This document shows positions 9,772 through 22,800 of a DNA stretch of 64,000 nucleotides, in pieces (within the stretch, counting starts at the first letter, position 1; each line of letters starts with the position of its first letter). The position numbers and the translations under genes are program-made. The notes under the pieces were generated by a model. It was given only the letters and a program-made list of their open reading frames with translations, did not search any database and had not been told where the DNA came from. Source of the stretch: Strigomonas culicis (taxonomy: Eukaryota; Euglenozoa; Kinetoplastea; Trypanosomatida; Trypanosomatidae); the NCBI GenBank assembly GCA_000482145.1, contig AUXH01000026.1:1-64000 (forward strand), read 5' to 3'.

Positions 9772-10712
9772 GAAGCACACGGTTTGTGGTGCCAAACGAG
9801 AAGAAGAACAATTCCCAATTCATATGATGAAAAAAAGAAAAAGAAGGAAACGAAGGTACGAATAAGACATTCGAACAACGTCAAAGGTTGGAAGTGTTCT
9901 CCTGGCAGCGTCTTTTCTCCTCATCGCTAGAGTATGACGGTTAACGACACATTACCTCTCTTGAGTAGACGGAGGAATACTAGAGAACCTCACGAGTCTT
10001 TGTATATATATTTTTAAATCTTACCAGCGTTCTCTTCTGCGCGCTCTGAAGACAATTGTTTTGGGAAGCAAATGCGGGAGAAGAACGTGTGCGTGGAAGA
10101 ACAAATAGAAAAGAAGGGAGGAACCAGATTCGTTGTTAAAGGTGACTTGTATTGTGCTTGGAAAATCGAATGACTTTTTTTTTCTACCTCGCTACACAAT
10201 AGTTTTAATATATATATATATTACTTTTTTTGTTGCGTTTCTTTCTTCCAAGTTCTCCCGTATGTCTGTGGAATCATTTTCTTTTCATATTGCCCTTCAT
10301 TGATACTCTTAATTATAACGGTAGTTGAGTACATTTTTCTTTTTGTGATTCATTTAAATACACTAAACAAACATATAAACACATATAATCTATTTCTTCG
10401 ATTGTTTCAACATCTGTTATGAACTCTTTTCGCTTTTCTTTTTCATGTACTCCTTTTTGCAAGATCGATGTTTGTTTTTTATTTTCTCTTTAGATTTACA
10501 CGAGTATTGAAATCGTGTTGCCTACACATCTATTGTTCCCTCTCTCTCTGTCTCTCTCGCTCTCTCTCTCTCTCTCTATCTATCTTTCTTTTGGCGTCTG
10601 CAAAGGTGCTTCTCGTTATTGCGATACTCTTACATCAGTTCCGCTCAACATAGACTGTTCCTTTCTTTATACACCCACCACTGCCCATTCTTACCTCTCA
10701 CGCACCTGTCGA
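9772..10712. other. Long AT-rich spacer with CT-repeat polypyrimidine tract
   Basis: This is 941 bp without a credible gene. It has (AT)n near 10207-10221, several A/T runs and a strong CT-repeat tract (10540-10592) followed by AG at 10604-10605. That AG is the likely trans-splice acceptor for the histidine phosphatase gene at 10713. Confidence 0.6.
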
Positions 10713-11471
10713 ATGCCTCCCTCCCGCATTGTCATTGTGCGCCACGGCGAGCGTACGGACCACATGGACCGTTCCTTTGCGAAGATATTTCCGCGCCCGC
10801 ACGACCCGCCGCTGACGCCGTCCGGTATCGAGATGGGGGTCCGGCTCGGCGCGTACCTCGTGGCGGCGTACCAGGTGGACCCGACGGAGGTCATCGTCGC
10901 GACGTCGCCGCTGCTGCGCTGCGTGCAGACGTCGGACGGTGTGGTGCGCGGGCTGGTGGGCGCGGGCGGCGCGGCGGACGCGCCCCCCATCTATCTGGAG
11001 CTGGGCCTCGCGGAGGGTGCGTACTGGCTGTTCCACGACATGCAGAAGAACCCGGACGTGGTGGCGCCGACCGCCTTCCACTGCCCGGAGCCGCTCTTCC
11101 ACTCGGCGGACTACTTTAAGGAGAACACGTCCAAGTACGTTCGCACGGAGAAGGCGTTCGACCTCCAGGCGGACCCGGAGCACTACATCCAGGAGAACGA
11201 GCTTCACGAGAAGGACCTGCATGGGCGTGTGAAGAGGGGGGCCGCCGCACTCCTCGCGGACCCCTTCTTTGAAGGCAAAACGGTGGTGCTCACGGCGCAC
11301 GGGGAGACGACCGTGCTGTGGTACAACGCGATCACCGGCAATGAACTCAGCCTTTCACCGGCTTACACCGGCTTCGTGTACTTGCTGCCCAGCGGAGCGG
11401 ACGGCGCCTTCGTGGCGCAGAACGACCCGTTCACGACGCCGCACTTGCCTACGGTTCCGTCGGAGCATTAA
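10713..11471 (+). CDS. Histidine phosphatase superfamily (phosphoglycerate mutase-like) protein
   Basis: The product is 252 aa from ATG 10713; upstream in-frame codons are 5'UTR because the splice tract lies inside them. The catalytic motif RHGE is at residues 10-13 (IVIVRHGERTD), with H11 as the phospho-acceptor. A second conserved His (H196, in TAHGET) and an Arg after the first helix (SPLLRCVQT, about residue 69) complete the active-site set. RHGERTDHMDR followed by DPPLTPSG resembles the branch that includes UBASH3/Sts and fungal phosphatases rather than glycolytic dPGM. No targeting sequence is evident, so it is probably a cytosolic phosphatase of unknown substrate. Confidence 0.8.
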   Translation: MPPSRIVIVRHGERTDHMDRSFAKIFPRPHDPPLTPSGIEMGVRLGAYLVAAYQVDPTEVIVATSPLLRCVQTSDGVVRGLVGAGGAADAPPIYLELGLAEGAYWLFHDMQKNPDVVAPTAFHCPEPLFHSADYFKENTSKYVRTEKAFDLQADPEHYIQENELHEKDLHGRVKRGAAALLADPFFEGKTVVLTAHGETTVLWYNAITGNELSLSPAYTGFVYLLPSGADGAFVAQNDPFTTPHLPTVPSEH

Positions 11472-11803
11472 TAGACGCACGGGCTTTTTTTTTTTTTTGC
11501 TTATCCGTCTTTTTAGGGTTTTACATCGTTTTTGGACATGCCCTTCGGTGAAGAAGCTTATACTGCATATTCTTTATCCCCGTACTTTACTGTTATCGCT
11601 GGTACACAATTCCTATTATGTTGTTGTTTTTGTTTAATTTGTATTGAGTATACACTGCCTACTTGAGCTGGACCACACCTGGAACTGGTCCTTTGTTGTA
11701 ACCATGAATAGATTGTGCAGTGTCCCATTATTGTTGTGCTCGCTCTACTTCTTCCCTTCGACTGCTAGAAAGAAGTAACAGGGAGAAGACACAGCCGTGT
11801 GCG
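11472..11803. other. Intergenic spacer
   Basis: AT-rich, with a T-run at about 11486-11499. A pyrimidine tract at 11742-11762 (CTACTTCTTCCCTTCGACTG) precedes AG at 11767-11768, the probable acceptor for the LRR gene. No other element seen. Confidence 0.5.
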
Positions 11804-12802
11804 ATGGCGTTGGACGCCGCCGCTGACGCCTGGGTCCACGCATACATTGCGGAGTATGTCCGCGACGGGGGGAGGGACTGCTGCTTTAAAGTAAAGAGTC
11901 CGCTCGGCGGGCCGTGCCGGGCGAAGCGGCCGCTCGCGCGCATCAGCAGCGACGCCCCCACCGCCGGGGACGCCGTGGACGACCGTGCGGTGCCCCTGCC
12001 AGCCGGCCGGGTCCTTCTGCTGTACGAAAGGGAAATTGCTCGCGCCTGCAGCGAACGTGAGTGCGCCAGGATAGCTTTCGAGCGCACGGACGCCTTGGAA
12101 TGCCGCCATCTGCACTTGACGGCGGCTGACGTGGATGGCTGCTCTGCGGACGCCGGCACTTCCCACAGCGGAGTGTCCCTCACGCACTTCTTGTTCTCTC
12201 CCGTGTTGCCGTGGGGCGGCCGCGTGGCTGCCAACCTTGTGACCCTGGATGTCGAACAAAACGCGCTCGGTGACCGCGGCGTGCGGGAGCTCTGCGCGCA
12301 TGTCCTGCCACGGACCAGAGGGCTACGGCGTCTCTTGTTGGCCTCGAACCACATCCAGCCGGCCGGACTCGCGCATCTCTGTACGTACCTGCTAGCGAAA
12401 GCAGAAAACGGCAGGGCACTGCCGCAGCTGGCCACGCTGGGCCTGACGAACAACACTTTTGGTACGGCCGCTTCACCCCAGGCATCTCCTGGTGAGGAGG
12501 GCCTGCCGCCGTCCCCCTCACCGGCGGCGTCGCTTGCGAAGGTTCTGCTGCTGTACAGAGATACGATGCGGCGCATTCACTTGAACCATGTCGGGTTTGA
12601 CACACGCGACGTGGTCACCTTATTAGGGACGCTCTTTGGCAGCGGAGACTCCGCCACAGGAGACCCCGTGTTCCCCAACCTGGAAACCATTTATCTAAAG
12701 CAAAACGCTTCTGTGGATCCGTTGAAGGTCGACGAAAGCCTCGGCACAGCAGCTTCCTCCCACGAGCAGCGGAGTTTCCTGGCGAAGTACATTCTGCTCT
12801 AA
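11804..12802 (+). CDS. Leucine-rich repeat protein, ribonuclease-inhibitor type
   Basis: The product is 332 aa from ATG 11804; the open frame upstream starts only at a GTG and contains the splice tract. The middle (about residues 140-220) has LRRs of the ribonuclease-inhibitor kind. LVTLDVEQNALGDRGVREL, LRRLLLASNHIQPAGLAHL and LATLGLTNNTFG follow the LxxLxLxxNxIxxxGxxxL pattern. A further, weaker repeat lies near LETIYLKQNASVD in the C-terminal part. The N-terminal third is unrecognised. Such proteins are protein-protein interaction modules and many trypanosomatid examples have no known role. No membrane segment or signal peptide is visible. Confidence 0.65.
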   Translation: MALDAAADAWVHAYIAEYVRDGGRDCCFKVKSPLGGPCRAKRPLARISSDAPTAGDAVDDRAVPLPAGRVLLLYEREIARACSERECARIAFERTDALECRHLHLTAADVDGCSADAGTSHSGVSLTHFLFSPVLPWGGRVAANLVTLDVEQNALGDRGVRELCAHVLPRTRGLRRLLLASNHIQPAGLAHLCTYLLAKAENGRALPQLATLGLTNNTFGTAASPQASPGEEGLPPSPSPAASLAKVLLLYRDTMRRIHLNHVGFDTRDVVTLLGTLFGSGDSATGDPVFPNLETIYLKQNASVDPLKVDESLGTAASSHEQRSFLAKYILL

Positions 12803-13098
12803 TGAACCCCAGTCTATCTATGTACGTGCCTGTGTGTGTGTGTGTGTGTGTGTGTCTGCATCTATTCACATGGACATCAATTAATGCCATCCCATACTGA
12901 GCTAATTTGTTTTTCATACGAAGAGTGGAAAAAACGTGCTAGTGGGTCTACATGGTTAGTTAACATTATCCCTTCTCTCTCTATCCTCTTACTCTCCTCA
13001 ATTGTGCAGTTCTTTCCATTTCGTTCCATCTCAGACTATTGTATCGAGAAGTACTCTTACGTTTTGCTTTATCATTACAATCAAACACCAAAAGAAAG
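12803..13098. other. Intergenic spacer with (TG)n and polypyrimidine tract
   Basis: (TG)n at 12831-12855 sits just after the LRR stop codon. A pyrimidine tract (12969-13000) followed by AG at 13008-13009 marks the trans-splice acceptor for the glutaredoxin gene. Confidence 0.6.
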
Positions 13099-13383
13099 AT
13101 GTCTGTTGCAGAGCTTGTCGCAAAGTCCAAGGTGGTGGTGTTTTCCTGGATCCACTGCCCCTTCTGCGTCCGCGCGAAGGACATCCTGAAGCCACTGGTG
13201 AAGGACCTGCAAGTGTATGAGGTGGACACGATGCCGAATGGAGAGGATCTCCGCGAGCAGATCTTCAAGCAGTACGAGCACGACACCGTTCCCGCTATTT
13301 TCATCAACGGCAAGTTTATCGGCGGCTGCTCGGACCTGCAGGCGCTCCAGAAGAGCGGCGAGCTCTCCAAGTTGCTGGCATAG
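13099..13383 (+). CDS. Dithiol glutaredoxin
   Basis: The product is 94 aa, the size of a single glutaredoxin domain. The active site is CPFC (WIHCPFCVRAKDI), a two-cysteine motif at about residues 20-23. The cis-proline loop (DTVPAIFING) and the GG turn (FIGGCSDLQAL) that bind glutathione or trypanothione are in place. The protein reduces protein disulfides or glutathione mixed disulfides, in trypanosomatids fed by trypanothione. No targeting extension is present when translation starts at ATG 13099, which suggests a cytosolic form. The open frame continues upstream to an in-frame codon at 13039, but the upstream residues are not conserved-looking. Start choice is fairly sure, because the predicted splice AG is at 13008-13009. 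Confidence 0.9.
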   Translation: MSVAELVAKSKVVVFSWIHCPFCVRAKDILKPLVKDLQVYEVDTMPNGEDLREQIFKQYEHDTVPAIFINGKFIGGCSDLQALQKSGELSKLLA

Positions 13384-13727
13384 GGAGGGAAATAATTCCC
13401 CGCCATCACCACCTACTCTTTTTTTTGTTTCTCTTTTCATTCATTTGGTTCAGTGCTTCCACTTTATTATTATTATTATTATACCGTTCTTCTTTGCAGA
13501 GGGAATGTACGTATATACTGGAAATTGTACATCTGTGCTATTATAGGCGGTGACGCTGAGCCAGTATTATAAGATGGACCTTTTTCTTCTTCTCTGGAGA
13601 TCCTTCAATTGCTTTTTGATATCGATCACTCCCTTTTGCTTTTGTTGATTTTGTGTTGACATGCTTTCTACCGTGTTTCTCTCACCTTTTCTTCGTCTTC
13701 TTTTCTGTAGTTTTTTTTTATTAGTTT

Positions 13728-13782
<55 letters not shown>

Positions 13783-13844
13783 TGTTAACAATAAAACTCA
13801 TCTTCCCCACGTAGAGTATTTTGAAAAAAAAAAGCATCAAAAAA
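13384..13844. other. Intergenic spacer with long AT dinucleotide repeat
   Basis: It contains an ATT trinucleotide run near 13466-13480. A pyrimidine-rich tract (13665-13708) ends in AG at 13709-13710, the likely splice acceptor for the giant beta-helix gene. An (AT)n microsatellite lies at 13730-13782 and would fall in that gene's 5'UTR. No gene seen. Confidence 0.55.
13730..13782. repeat. (AT)n microsatellite
   Basis: About 50 bp of almost pure AT dinucleotide with two interruptions, located between the predicted splice acceptor and the start codon of the giant beta-helix gene. Confidence 0.9.
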
Positions 13845-16800
13845 ATGCTACTCGAAGAGAACGGCTTTATCATTGAACAGCGGTACAGTCAATGGCAGAA
13901 GAAAAAGGTAAGAACCATTATTGTGAATGCGCACTCAAAAACTGTGACCCAACGGTCCATTTCTACTGCACTGATTGTAGCAAAACCGTACGATCGAATT
14001 GAGCTCACTGGTGGCGAATACCAAGAGTCCATCGTCATTAACTTCCCACTCGAGCTTGTGGCCGCCGAGGGAGAGGACCCCGTCATTGTGTCCCGCACTT
14101 CAGCAGTGACGATCACGTCCGATATCGAGGTGTACTTAGAAAACCTTCATGTAATTAGTAAGTGCATCACGAAGCTGGACGCTGCGGTGGTCACCATGGC
14201 CGGTAGTGTCGTCATCTTTCGATGTACGCTGAGTTCACTGCTTGTAGGGGGTACCGCGCGACCACACGTGGAAAATAGCGAAGTGGTGGATAGTGCCAGT
14301 GGCTACGGCATTGTGGTCCAAGACTTCGGTGGTGGTTCCATCCAAAGCACGACGGTGCATGGTCACAACACGGCCTGTGTGGATATTGACACTCGTGGTG
14401 AACTGAAGATAACTGATTGCAACTTGTACAACGAAGAGAGCAGCGAGGGTGACGTTGTCAGCGTCTCTGCTGCGGTTAGCTCCATCCCTCGCGAGGTATC
14501 TGGTCACACAAGCTACCCCAGCTGCGCGAACGTGGTGGTGACCAAGTGCCAAATCTCCATCATCTGTAAGGAAGGTTCCCGTCCTCGCACATTCAGTGAC
14601 GTAGACAGCGGCTCCTTTGCCTCGCACTGCTGTGTGGCGATCGTAAACGGAGCGGCGCCGACCTTCACGAATAATGAGTTAGTCCAGGGAGAGATCGGTT
14701 TTGTGTTCGAAAGTGCAGGCGCAGCACAGCTGTGCGGCAACGTCATCCGTTGCCAGCGCCGCTGTGGCGCTTTGGTGTTTGTGGATGACTGGGCAGCCTA
14801 CTCCAAGGAGCACGTCAATCTGTGCATCACGGGCGACAACGTGTTTGATCGGTGCACCATTGGCATTGACGTGCAGTGCGCCCTCATGCGCTCCACGGAC
14901 TTTCACATGCGGGACTATGTCGAGACGATTCTCTCGAACGAGCTTCCGCCACCGAAGCGCGCCTTCCATTGGTCACAGGTCACCCTGCCGGAGTCATCCA
15001 AATCGCTGGCGCCTTTGGAAAAGGACTACCACACCCTGGTGCACGGCGATATGACATCCCTCAATCATGTGAAAAAGCGCATGCACAATCTTGCGACGAC
15101 TGTGCTACAAGCCCATCCAAAGTGTCTTTCTCCGACGTTTGCTGCTGCCTCCTCGTCCGCCACAGTGGCCTCTTTTGCGACGGGTGAGCATAAGGCGGTC
15201 AGTGGCTCACTCTCGAACGTGTTCGCGGAGCTGCTCAACACCTCGCTGGGTGTGAACATCGATGTGCACAAAACGGACAAGAACGCCATGGAGTCCATGA
15301 ATCGACTGCGCGGCAACGAGGGCATTGCAATTGTCAACACAAAGTTCTCCAACTGTGGCGCTTGTGCGGTTCGCTTCGGGCGTCAGGGCTACGGCATCGT
15401 CGAGGACTGCGTGTTCGAGGACTGCAGCAGCCACGCCATTGTGATCGATTGCGGTGCACACCCACTCGTGACAGGCTGCCGTTTTTCTCGCTGTCGAAAG
15501 GCAGCCATCATCGTGGCGAACTTTGCCAACCCGCTGATCATCGGTAACGAAATTGCAAGCGGTCTGACGGTGGGCATCACCTGCACCAATATGAGTCGCG
15601 GGCTGCTCCTTGGCAACGTGCTTTTCGGCAATCAGGGCGACGGCATTCGCGTGGAGCAGCACAGTCATCCGGTGATTTGCGCCAACGCGGTGGTGCACAA
15701 CCGCATCTGTGGCGCGAGTATGAACTCCTTCAGCCAGGCGCTGCTGCTGTTCAACCACTTCTCCGGCAACGGCGCTGTGCACCTGCACTGCTCCGGTTCC
15801 TGCAATGCGTTTGTGGCCTACAACTACCTGCAGTCGTCGCCGGAGGTGGGCATTCGTGTCGACTCCATGAGTCGCTGTACCTTTGTGAAGAATAATGCGT
15901 CCCTCAACGGTGACGGCATGGTGGTCGAACTGGACGCGGACCCTGTCGTGGAGGATAACGTATTTGAGAAGAATTTGAGGTGCGGCATCGTGGTACAGAA
16001 CAACGGGCTCGGCACTTTTGCGTGTAACCGAATTGCTGAGAACGGGGGCCCGAATGTGTTGGTGCAAGACGGAGGCTCGCCCACCTTTCGCGCGAATACG
16101 ATCGAAAAAAGCAGCCAGGGTGGCGTCGTCGCCGTGCGCGAGGGCACTGGAGTGTTCATGTCCAACCACATCTCAGCGAACTCGATTGCCAATGTACTTC
16201 TTGCGGACTCTTATACGGCACCGACCTTCATCTCCAACCGCATCTTCAAATCGGCGTCTGGGTGCGGTGTAGTGGCGGCGCGTGGGGCGACGGGCGTGTT
16301 CGAACGCAACTACATATACGAGAACAAGGAGGGTGGCGTGTACCTCTTGACGAAGGCGAATCCTCGCTTTGTGAAGAACAGCATTGCGCGCGAACCGATT
16401 GGCGTGATCGTGTCGAACAGCGGCAAGGGAGACTTCGAGAGCAACACAGTTGAGCACTGCTTCGGGAGCGGCGTGCTGGTGCAGCGCGAGGGGGATCCGT
16501 GTTTCAAATCGAATAAAATATGCGGCTCCAAGACGAGCGGCCTACACATCGCGCCGGAGGGCGTGGGGCACTACACGGAAAACGAGTTTTTCGAAAACGA
16601 CATTGGTGTGCAATTGGGCTCCGGCATCGCTTCAGCAGAGCTCGAGCTGCAGTCGTTTTATCTAGAAGACCGCCACACGATAACCCCATCCCTTCCGGAG
16701 GGCGAGCGCCCGGCCAAGGGCAGAGGTGCGGCGCAGCCGAGCCCGGCCCCGAGGGGCAGGAAGAGCGTCATACAGAGCATCGCGAAGGTGGCGTTAGCAC

Positions 16801-19800
16801 GCATCGCGAGTGTCACGCGGCGCCCCGCCGGCCGTCTCACTTCGAATCGCATCCATCACAACGAGAACGGTGGTGTGCTGCTCGACCGACGGGGGAACGT
16901 CGATATGGAAGAGAACCACATTTTTGAGAATAAAAAGTACGGCGTTCGTGGAGACACGAAGTACACTGCCCGGCGCGCAAACAAACTGTTGGGCGAGCGT
17001 GTCGCGGTTCCTCACATGGCCCTCGCGGCAGACAGTGACACCTCCTCGTCCGTCAAGCCGTTAGCCGTCCTGCGGAAGAACCACATCTACTCGCATCAGA
17101 AGGCCAACGTTTACATGACGGAGTTTGACGGCTCGGACACCGTGCATCTGGAAGAAAATGACATCTACGGTGCGCCGATGGGTGTCTATGTGGGAAACGG
17201 CTCTGCATTGCCTCTCGCGGCGCGGAACCACATCCACCACTGCTACGACGGCATCTTTACCGACACAGGCGGCAAGGGTGAGTTCAATGAAAACACGATT
17301 GAGTATTGCCAGTACGTGGGTGTCTTCATCAGCAGCAACGCCGACCCGCAATTTGCGAAGTCCAACATCGTCCAATTCTGCGGCGTGTCGGGGGTGCTTG
17401 TGGACGTGGGGGGACGAGGCCTCCTACAGAAGAGCACCGTGCGCCGGTGCACACTCGGTGTCGTGTGCTTTTCAGGCGCGACGGCGGCTTCCAGCGTGAC
17501 GCGAGAGGAAATTTTGAAGGCCAACATCACCTCCGCCACGACCCGCTTCGTGGAGAACACCATTGAAGAGAATGAGTGTCATGGGGTGCTCGTCTGCAGT
17601 GTCATCAGTGGGGCGCCCTTGCGCATTCCGTTAAAGCAGCAAAAGGTAGATGTGCTGAAAAACCTGGAGCACTTCGCAGCGGTGCCCTACACGGAGCCGA
17701 TGCGGTTCAGGGAGGATGAGGCACTCGCGACGCTCTTCTTGAAGAACACCATTCGCCGGAATCGCCTGTGCGGCGTGTACTACGACCGTTTCGAGCACTG
17801 GAACCTGATGGAGCTTGAGGGTGGCAAGGGCGCCGTTTCACCGAACAAGGCCGGGTTTGTGTCCAGAGCGGGTGCTGTGCCAGCTGCACCTGGCGTCTCT
17901 CCTTCCATACCAGGCATTCTTTCACCCAGCAAAGGGGCAGCAGCTTCGAGGAATTCTATTGTAAAAAACGCCTACGGTAGCTACGAAATTCTCCTCGGCA
18001 CCTCGACGATACTGAACACGGAAGAGCACCTGAAGGAGCGTCAGGAGAAGCAGGTGTCGTTCGTCGAGAATACCATCACCGAGTGCAGCATCGGCTTCAG
18101 TGCGGGGTACGGCTGTCACCCTCTCCTCTTGCGGAACGTGATCATCAAGAACACGTTCATCGGTCTTCTCCTGCGCTTTGGCTCGGCGGTGATGACCCAC
18201 GGGTGCGAGGTGTCGGAGAACGGACTGGTTGGCGTCTATGCGTGCAGCGGGGCAAAGGGGCAGGTGACGCGTGGACGTATCACGGCGAACAACACGCTGT
18301 GCCGACCGAAAAGCAGCCCGCACGCGCCGCGCGATTTCAACCAAGTCGTCTTCGCCGAACGCTTTCAAGAGATGCGGCGACTGGACCCGAGCATCGTGGT
18401 GAACGCTGAGACGTTTGAGCGCGGTACGCTGCGGTCGTACGAGCAGCTGCACTCGCTGGTGGATGTGCAGATCTACACCTTCTCCAACGCGGTACGCATG
18501 ATGGCACAGCTTTGCGCGGCGTCTTCGGCGGGGAATTCCCTGGCCGCGGGTTGCGCTCCTTCCACGACGATTTCCGGTGGCAAGCACACCTCGGCGCTCG
18601 GCGGGATCGGCATAGAGGACTACCTACAGGTGTGCGCGGCGGACGGTGGCCTAGGGGTTTGGGTGGAGGACGGGAGCCGCGTAGCCATTCGCAACAACAG
18701 CATTGAAGGACACCAGCACGTGGGCGTCTTCCTGTCACGCGGCATTCCAGCGCATCATAGAGTGCTCTCCAGTGCGTTCATCCTGGACGTTGTTGCGCCC
18801 CGTGACAATAACAAGCGGAACGTTATGAACGGTGGCGAGTACCTGGAAGCGCCGGCGCTCGCGTGCACGGATCCGGCGGCGGTCTTCACGTCGTCCACGC
18901 TGTGTGCGGGCGGCGCGGTGGCAGCACGCCAAGTCGCGCAGAACGCAGAACTGACGAGCTGCTCCATGCTGCAGGTGAGCATTACGTTGGGTGACATCGA
19001 GCCACTGTTGATATCCGCGTCGGGAACGGCCGCAGCGGCGTGGGACGACGTGCCAGAGCGACAGGACTCGATCCACCATGCACTGGTGGCGGAGAACCAA
19101 ATTCGGGACAACAGGTTCGGTGTCTTTCTTGAGCTGTTCGAAGAGGTGTATGCAAGCCACAAAAAGTCACAGCTAGCGCTGCAGCAAGAAAAGGCTGCCG
19201 CTGCGATGGAGAAGGCGGACCAGGCGAACGTGCTCTCCAAGCAGGATCTGCGTGTGCTGGAGTGGACCCACCTCCCGAGCACGCTGGACTTCTCCATCGT
19301 GATTCACGGTAACACAATCACGGCCAACAAAGCGTGCGGCGTCTACTGTCAGCATGTTGTACAAGTGCGTGGATCGTCTCTGCTGCCGACGCGCCTCAAC
19401 CTCCAAGAGGATATAGCGGGACAGTATGATCGGTTTCAGTCCGAGCTCGTGATGGGCCGCCCGATCGCTTATCCGACGGCGCATGCGTTTCAGCTGCTCC
19501 CCGTGGCGCGAAGAGTGAGTAATGCGCACCTTCTCAACAATGTGCTTTTTGGAAATGCGGGCCCTCAGGGCTTCGTCACGTCGCGCTACGTGGTCAACTC
19601 GGCTGATCAACAAAAGACCCTCCTGCAATTTGACACAACGGGGACCCCACAAGGCTCGAACTTCAGCTCCAAAATTCTCTTTGCCATCCCCTGCTTCGCG
19701 TCACTTGTGCAGCTTCCACCGCCCGGCGTGGTGCTGTGGGAAGGAAACACTATTCGCGACGCGCACCAGGGCATCCGCTTGTGCGGCTACCTCTCCGCGC

Positions 19801-22800
19801 AGTGCACCCGCTTCGAGAAGAACTTCTTTTGCAACATTACGAGCGACGCCTTAGCGCTCGAAGGACACATGGTGAGCGCCAGTATCGGCGGCGGCAACAG
19901 CTTCGACCAGAACCTCATCGGCATCAACGTGAAGGCGGTGGTGACGCCTATCGCCCCGGACAACGTCGGTCACGATTTTCGCACACGTATCTTCCGTAAC
20001 ACGTTTCGCTCGGCGAAAGATACCGCCATCCTCAACGCGAGCACCGGCGTTGACACGCTCATTTGCCGCAACGAGTTCACCGACTTTGAGAGTGGGACGA
20101 GCGCGCTCTTTCTCACCAGCGGGACGGGAGTCGCCGTTGTCACCAACGTGTTCCACGACAACTACGTACCGGTAGTGATTGGACGGGCCTCTGCGTCCGC
20201 CGCCACTCCGGCGGAGGATGACCACACCACTATATTCTTGTGTGAAAACCACTTTTACGCGAACTACATTGGTGCACTGGTCTGCCAGGGCGCGACGCCG
20301 CGCTTGGAGCGCAACTTGTTTAAGGACAACATTCGATCCGGTCTGGAGATCCAGGGCCTGCATACCGCGCCCTTTGTTCATCGGTGCGTCTTCCGGCGCC
20401 ACAACCGCGACTGCAGCGCGATGCCAGAGGAGATGGCATCGCGGCGGCTCTCCTCGAGTGTCTCACGTAACCTTGTCATGCGTTTTCCGCTCAACGGTAA
20501 GCTCTTGTTTCGGAACAACACCGTGACGGTCGACATCACCGGTGGCAATGAGCACGTTGTGAGCTCTAGCACCACCGTCTCGCTTCGCGTCGGCGCGCTC
20601 ATTGGACCCGATGCACATGGAGTGTTAGAGGAGTGTGTCTTTGAAGAAAACGACATTGGGGTTGACTTTGTCCGAGATGTGTTTCTGAACAGCAACACAG
20701 CCGCGCCCCATGTCCGGAAGAGCCACACGGAAGGGAAGGCTGCTGCCGCGGCGGCTGCCAGCACAAAGGCGGAGGTCCGCCCTGCCAGCACGATGGCTGT
20801 CGTGCGGGCGTGCCTGTTTTCTAAAAATCTGGTGGGTGGGGTGCTGGCCCGCGGCGAGCCGGTAGACGAAGACGGGGCGCTCGTGTCCACCAAGTCGCTC
20901 AGTCTCTCGATGCGACACCCGGGACAGATGAGCAACCCTTCATTTGTCTCTCTGTCCGCGGAGTTGTCCGTGGCTGGGACAGGCGCAGAGAAGCCGGTCG
21001 TGACGGCGCTCGTGGAGAAGTGCTACTTCACGGACAATGCGAACAGCGACACGAGCGGCGATGCCATTACGCTCGACCGCGGCTATACGGTCTTTCGGAA
21101 CAATCTTTTTCAAGGGACCGTGCACGGACGGCTCCACGGCTTGTCCCTTTTCGAGGAGAACCTCTTTTGCGCGAAGAGCACGGCGGCGAATAGTAACCCA
21201 CCGGCACTCCAGCTGCACGAAGGCGCCAAGCTTCGCTTTGAGCGCAACACCGTTATCAACAGGCAATGCGGCATCCTCACCATGAACAACAGTGGCGGCC
21301 GTGTTCTCGAGAATCACATTATCGGGTGCATCAACGGTATCTCCGCCGCCCCCTTCAGCACTGCCGTGTTTTCGCAGAACCACATATGGCAGAGCGAGGA
21401 CTGCGCCATCGTCGCGTATGGCGGCATGCTCACTGAAAATGAGGTGTTCGAAGCGCCGACCGGTATCATTGTGCAGAGTCCTTCCGCCTACCCGACGATC
21501 AATGCGATTCCGCAGAACATGCGCATGGGCCTCAACCTCACGGTGAGTCAGAACACGGTTTCCTTCTGCATGAACGACGGCTTTTTGGTCACGTGCCCAG
21601 GGAAGTTTGAGGGCAACCATATCAACAAGTGTAAGGTGGGTATCAACGTGGTGTGCCCGGATACAACGGATACGAAACATATAGCGTACATTAAGGGCAA
21701 CTATGTCTATGACAATGTCATTGGCATGTCTCTAGAGAACAAAACCGTATCCACCGTGGAGGATAACGATGTCTTCGACAATGATGAGACGGGTGTGGTG
21801 GTGGCACCGTCTGCCACCGGCGTGCTGCAGAACAATCGTATCTCCTCCGTGCGAGACCAGGGGGCGCTGGAGGTGCCCAACGACGCCCGCATGAAGGTCC
21901 AATCCAACACGATCCGCAACCAGTTCTCGCCGGCCTTCCAGCGCGGCGTCCGTATGAACCGCAACAAGGAGTACGATGCCAAGACACAGAGCGTGCGGCG
22001 TGAGATCGCTCAGCGCTCCAACGCGCTCGACGCGACGCTCGAACAGGATGTGATGCTGAGCAAGAGTCTCTCCGCCATCGTCGCGCAGCTGGAGGAGGTG
22101 CACAGCGAGTCCATCGTGAACGAGGCGGCGAGCAGTCCCTTGACGGGACCGGCCTCGCGCGCGCTGCTCAGGCTGAGTGTGCGCAGCATGAGTCAGACGA
22201 GCGAGGTGGACGGGGCGCCCGCGCCGGCGACAGCGACGCGCGGGTCGAGCCGAGCGCTGCTGGGCAGAAAGCGGTCTAACACGCTCTCCTCCTTCGCCGC
22301 CTCCGCGCGCAAGAAGGTCAAGCCGGGCAGCAGGGGCGATAACGTGCAGCGGTCGGTGCTGGTGCACGTCCTCACGGATGTGACCGTCCGCGCCAAGGCG
22401 GCGGCACTGGGCAACGCGGTGGTGAAGGTGCTTGCCCTGCCGCCCATGTCGACGATGAACTTCATCACCACCGTGAGCACGTCGCCGTCGCAGCTGACCA
22501 CGTACCTGGAGGGCAACCGACCCTCTCTCTGTTTCTTGGTGGTGGATCGGTCGATCAAGGAACTGCGGCAGCCTGACGCGGACGCACTCAATGCGCTTAG
22601 CAAACACTTGGAGGATTCGTCGCCCATATCGTCGGAGGGCGTACCCTGTTACTTAATTGTCGCTAAGAGCGGTACACAGACCACCCCATTGGTTATCACA
22701 GAGAACGGGGTGCTTGCGTTGTTTGCCGTTGGCAAGACCCTATTCACGTACGATGGTAGCGTGGACTCCATCATCGGCGATATTCAGCAGAAGATTGCAG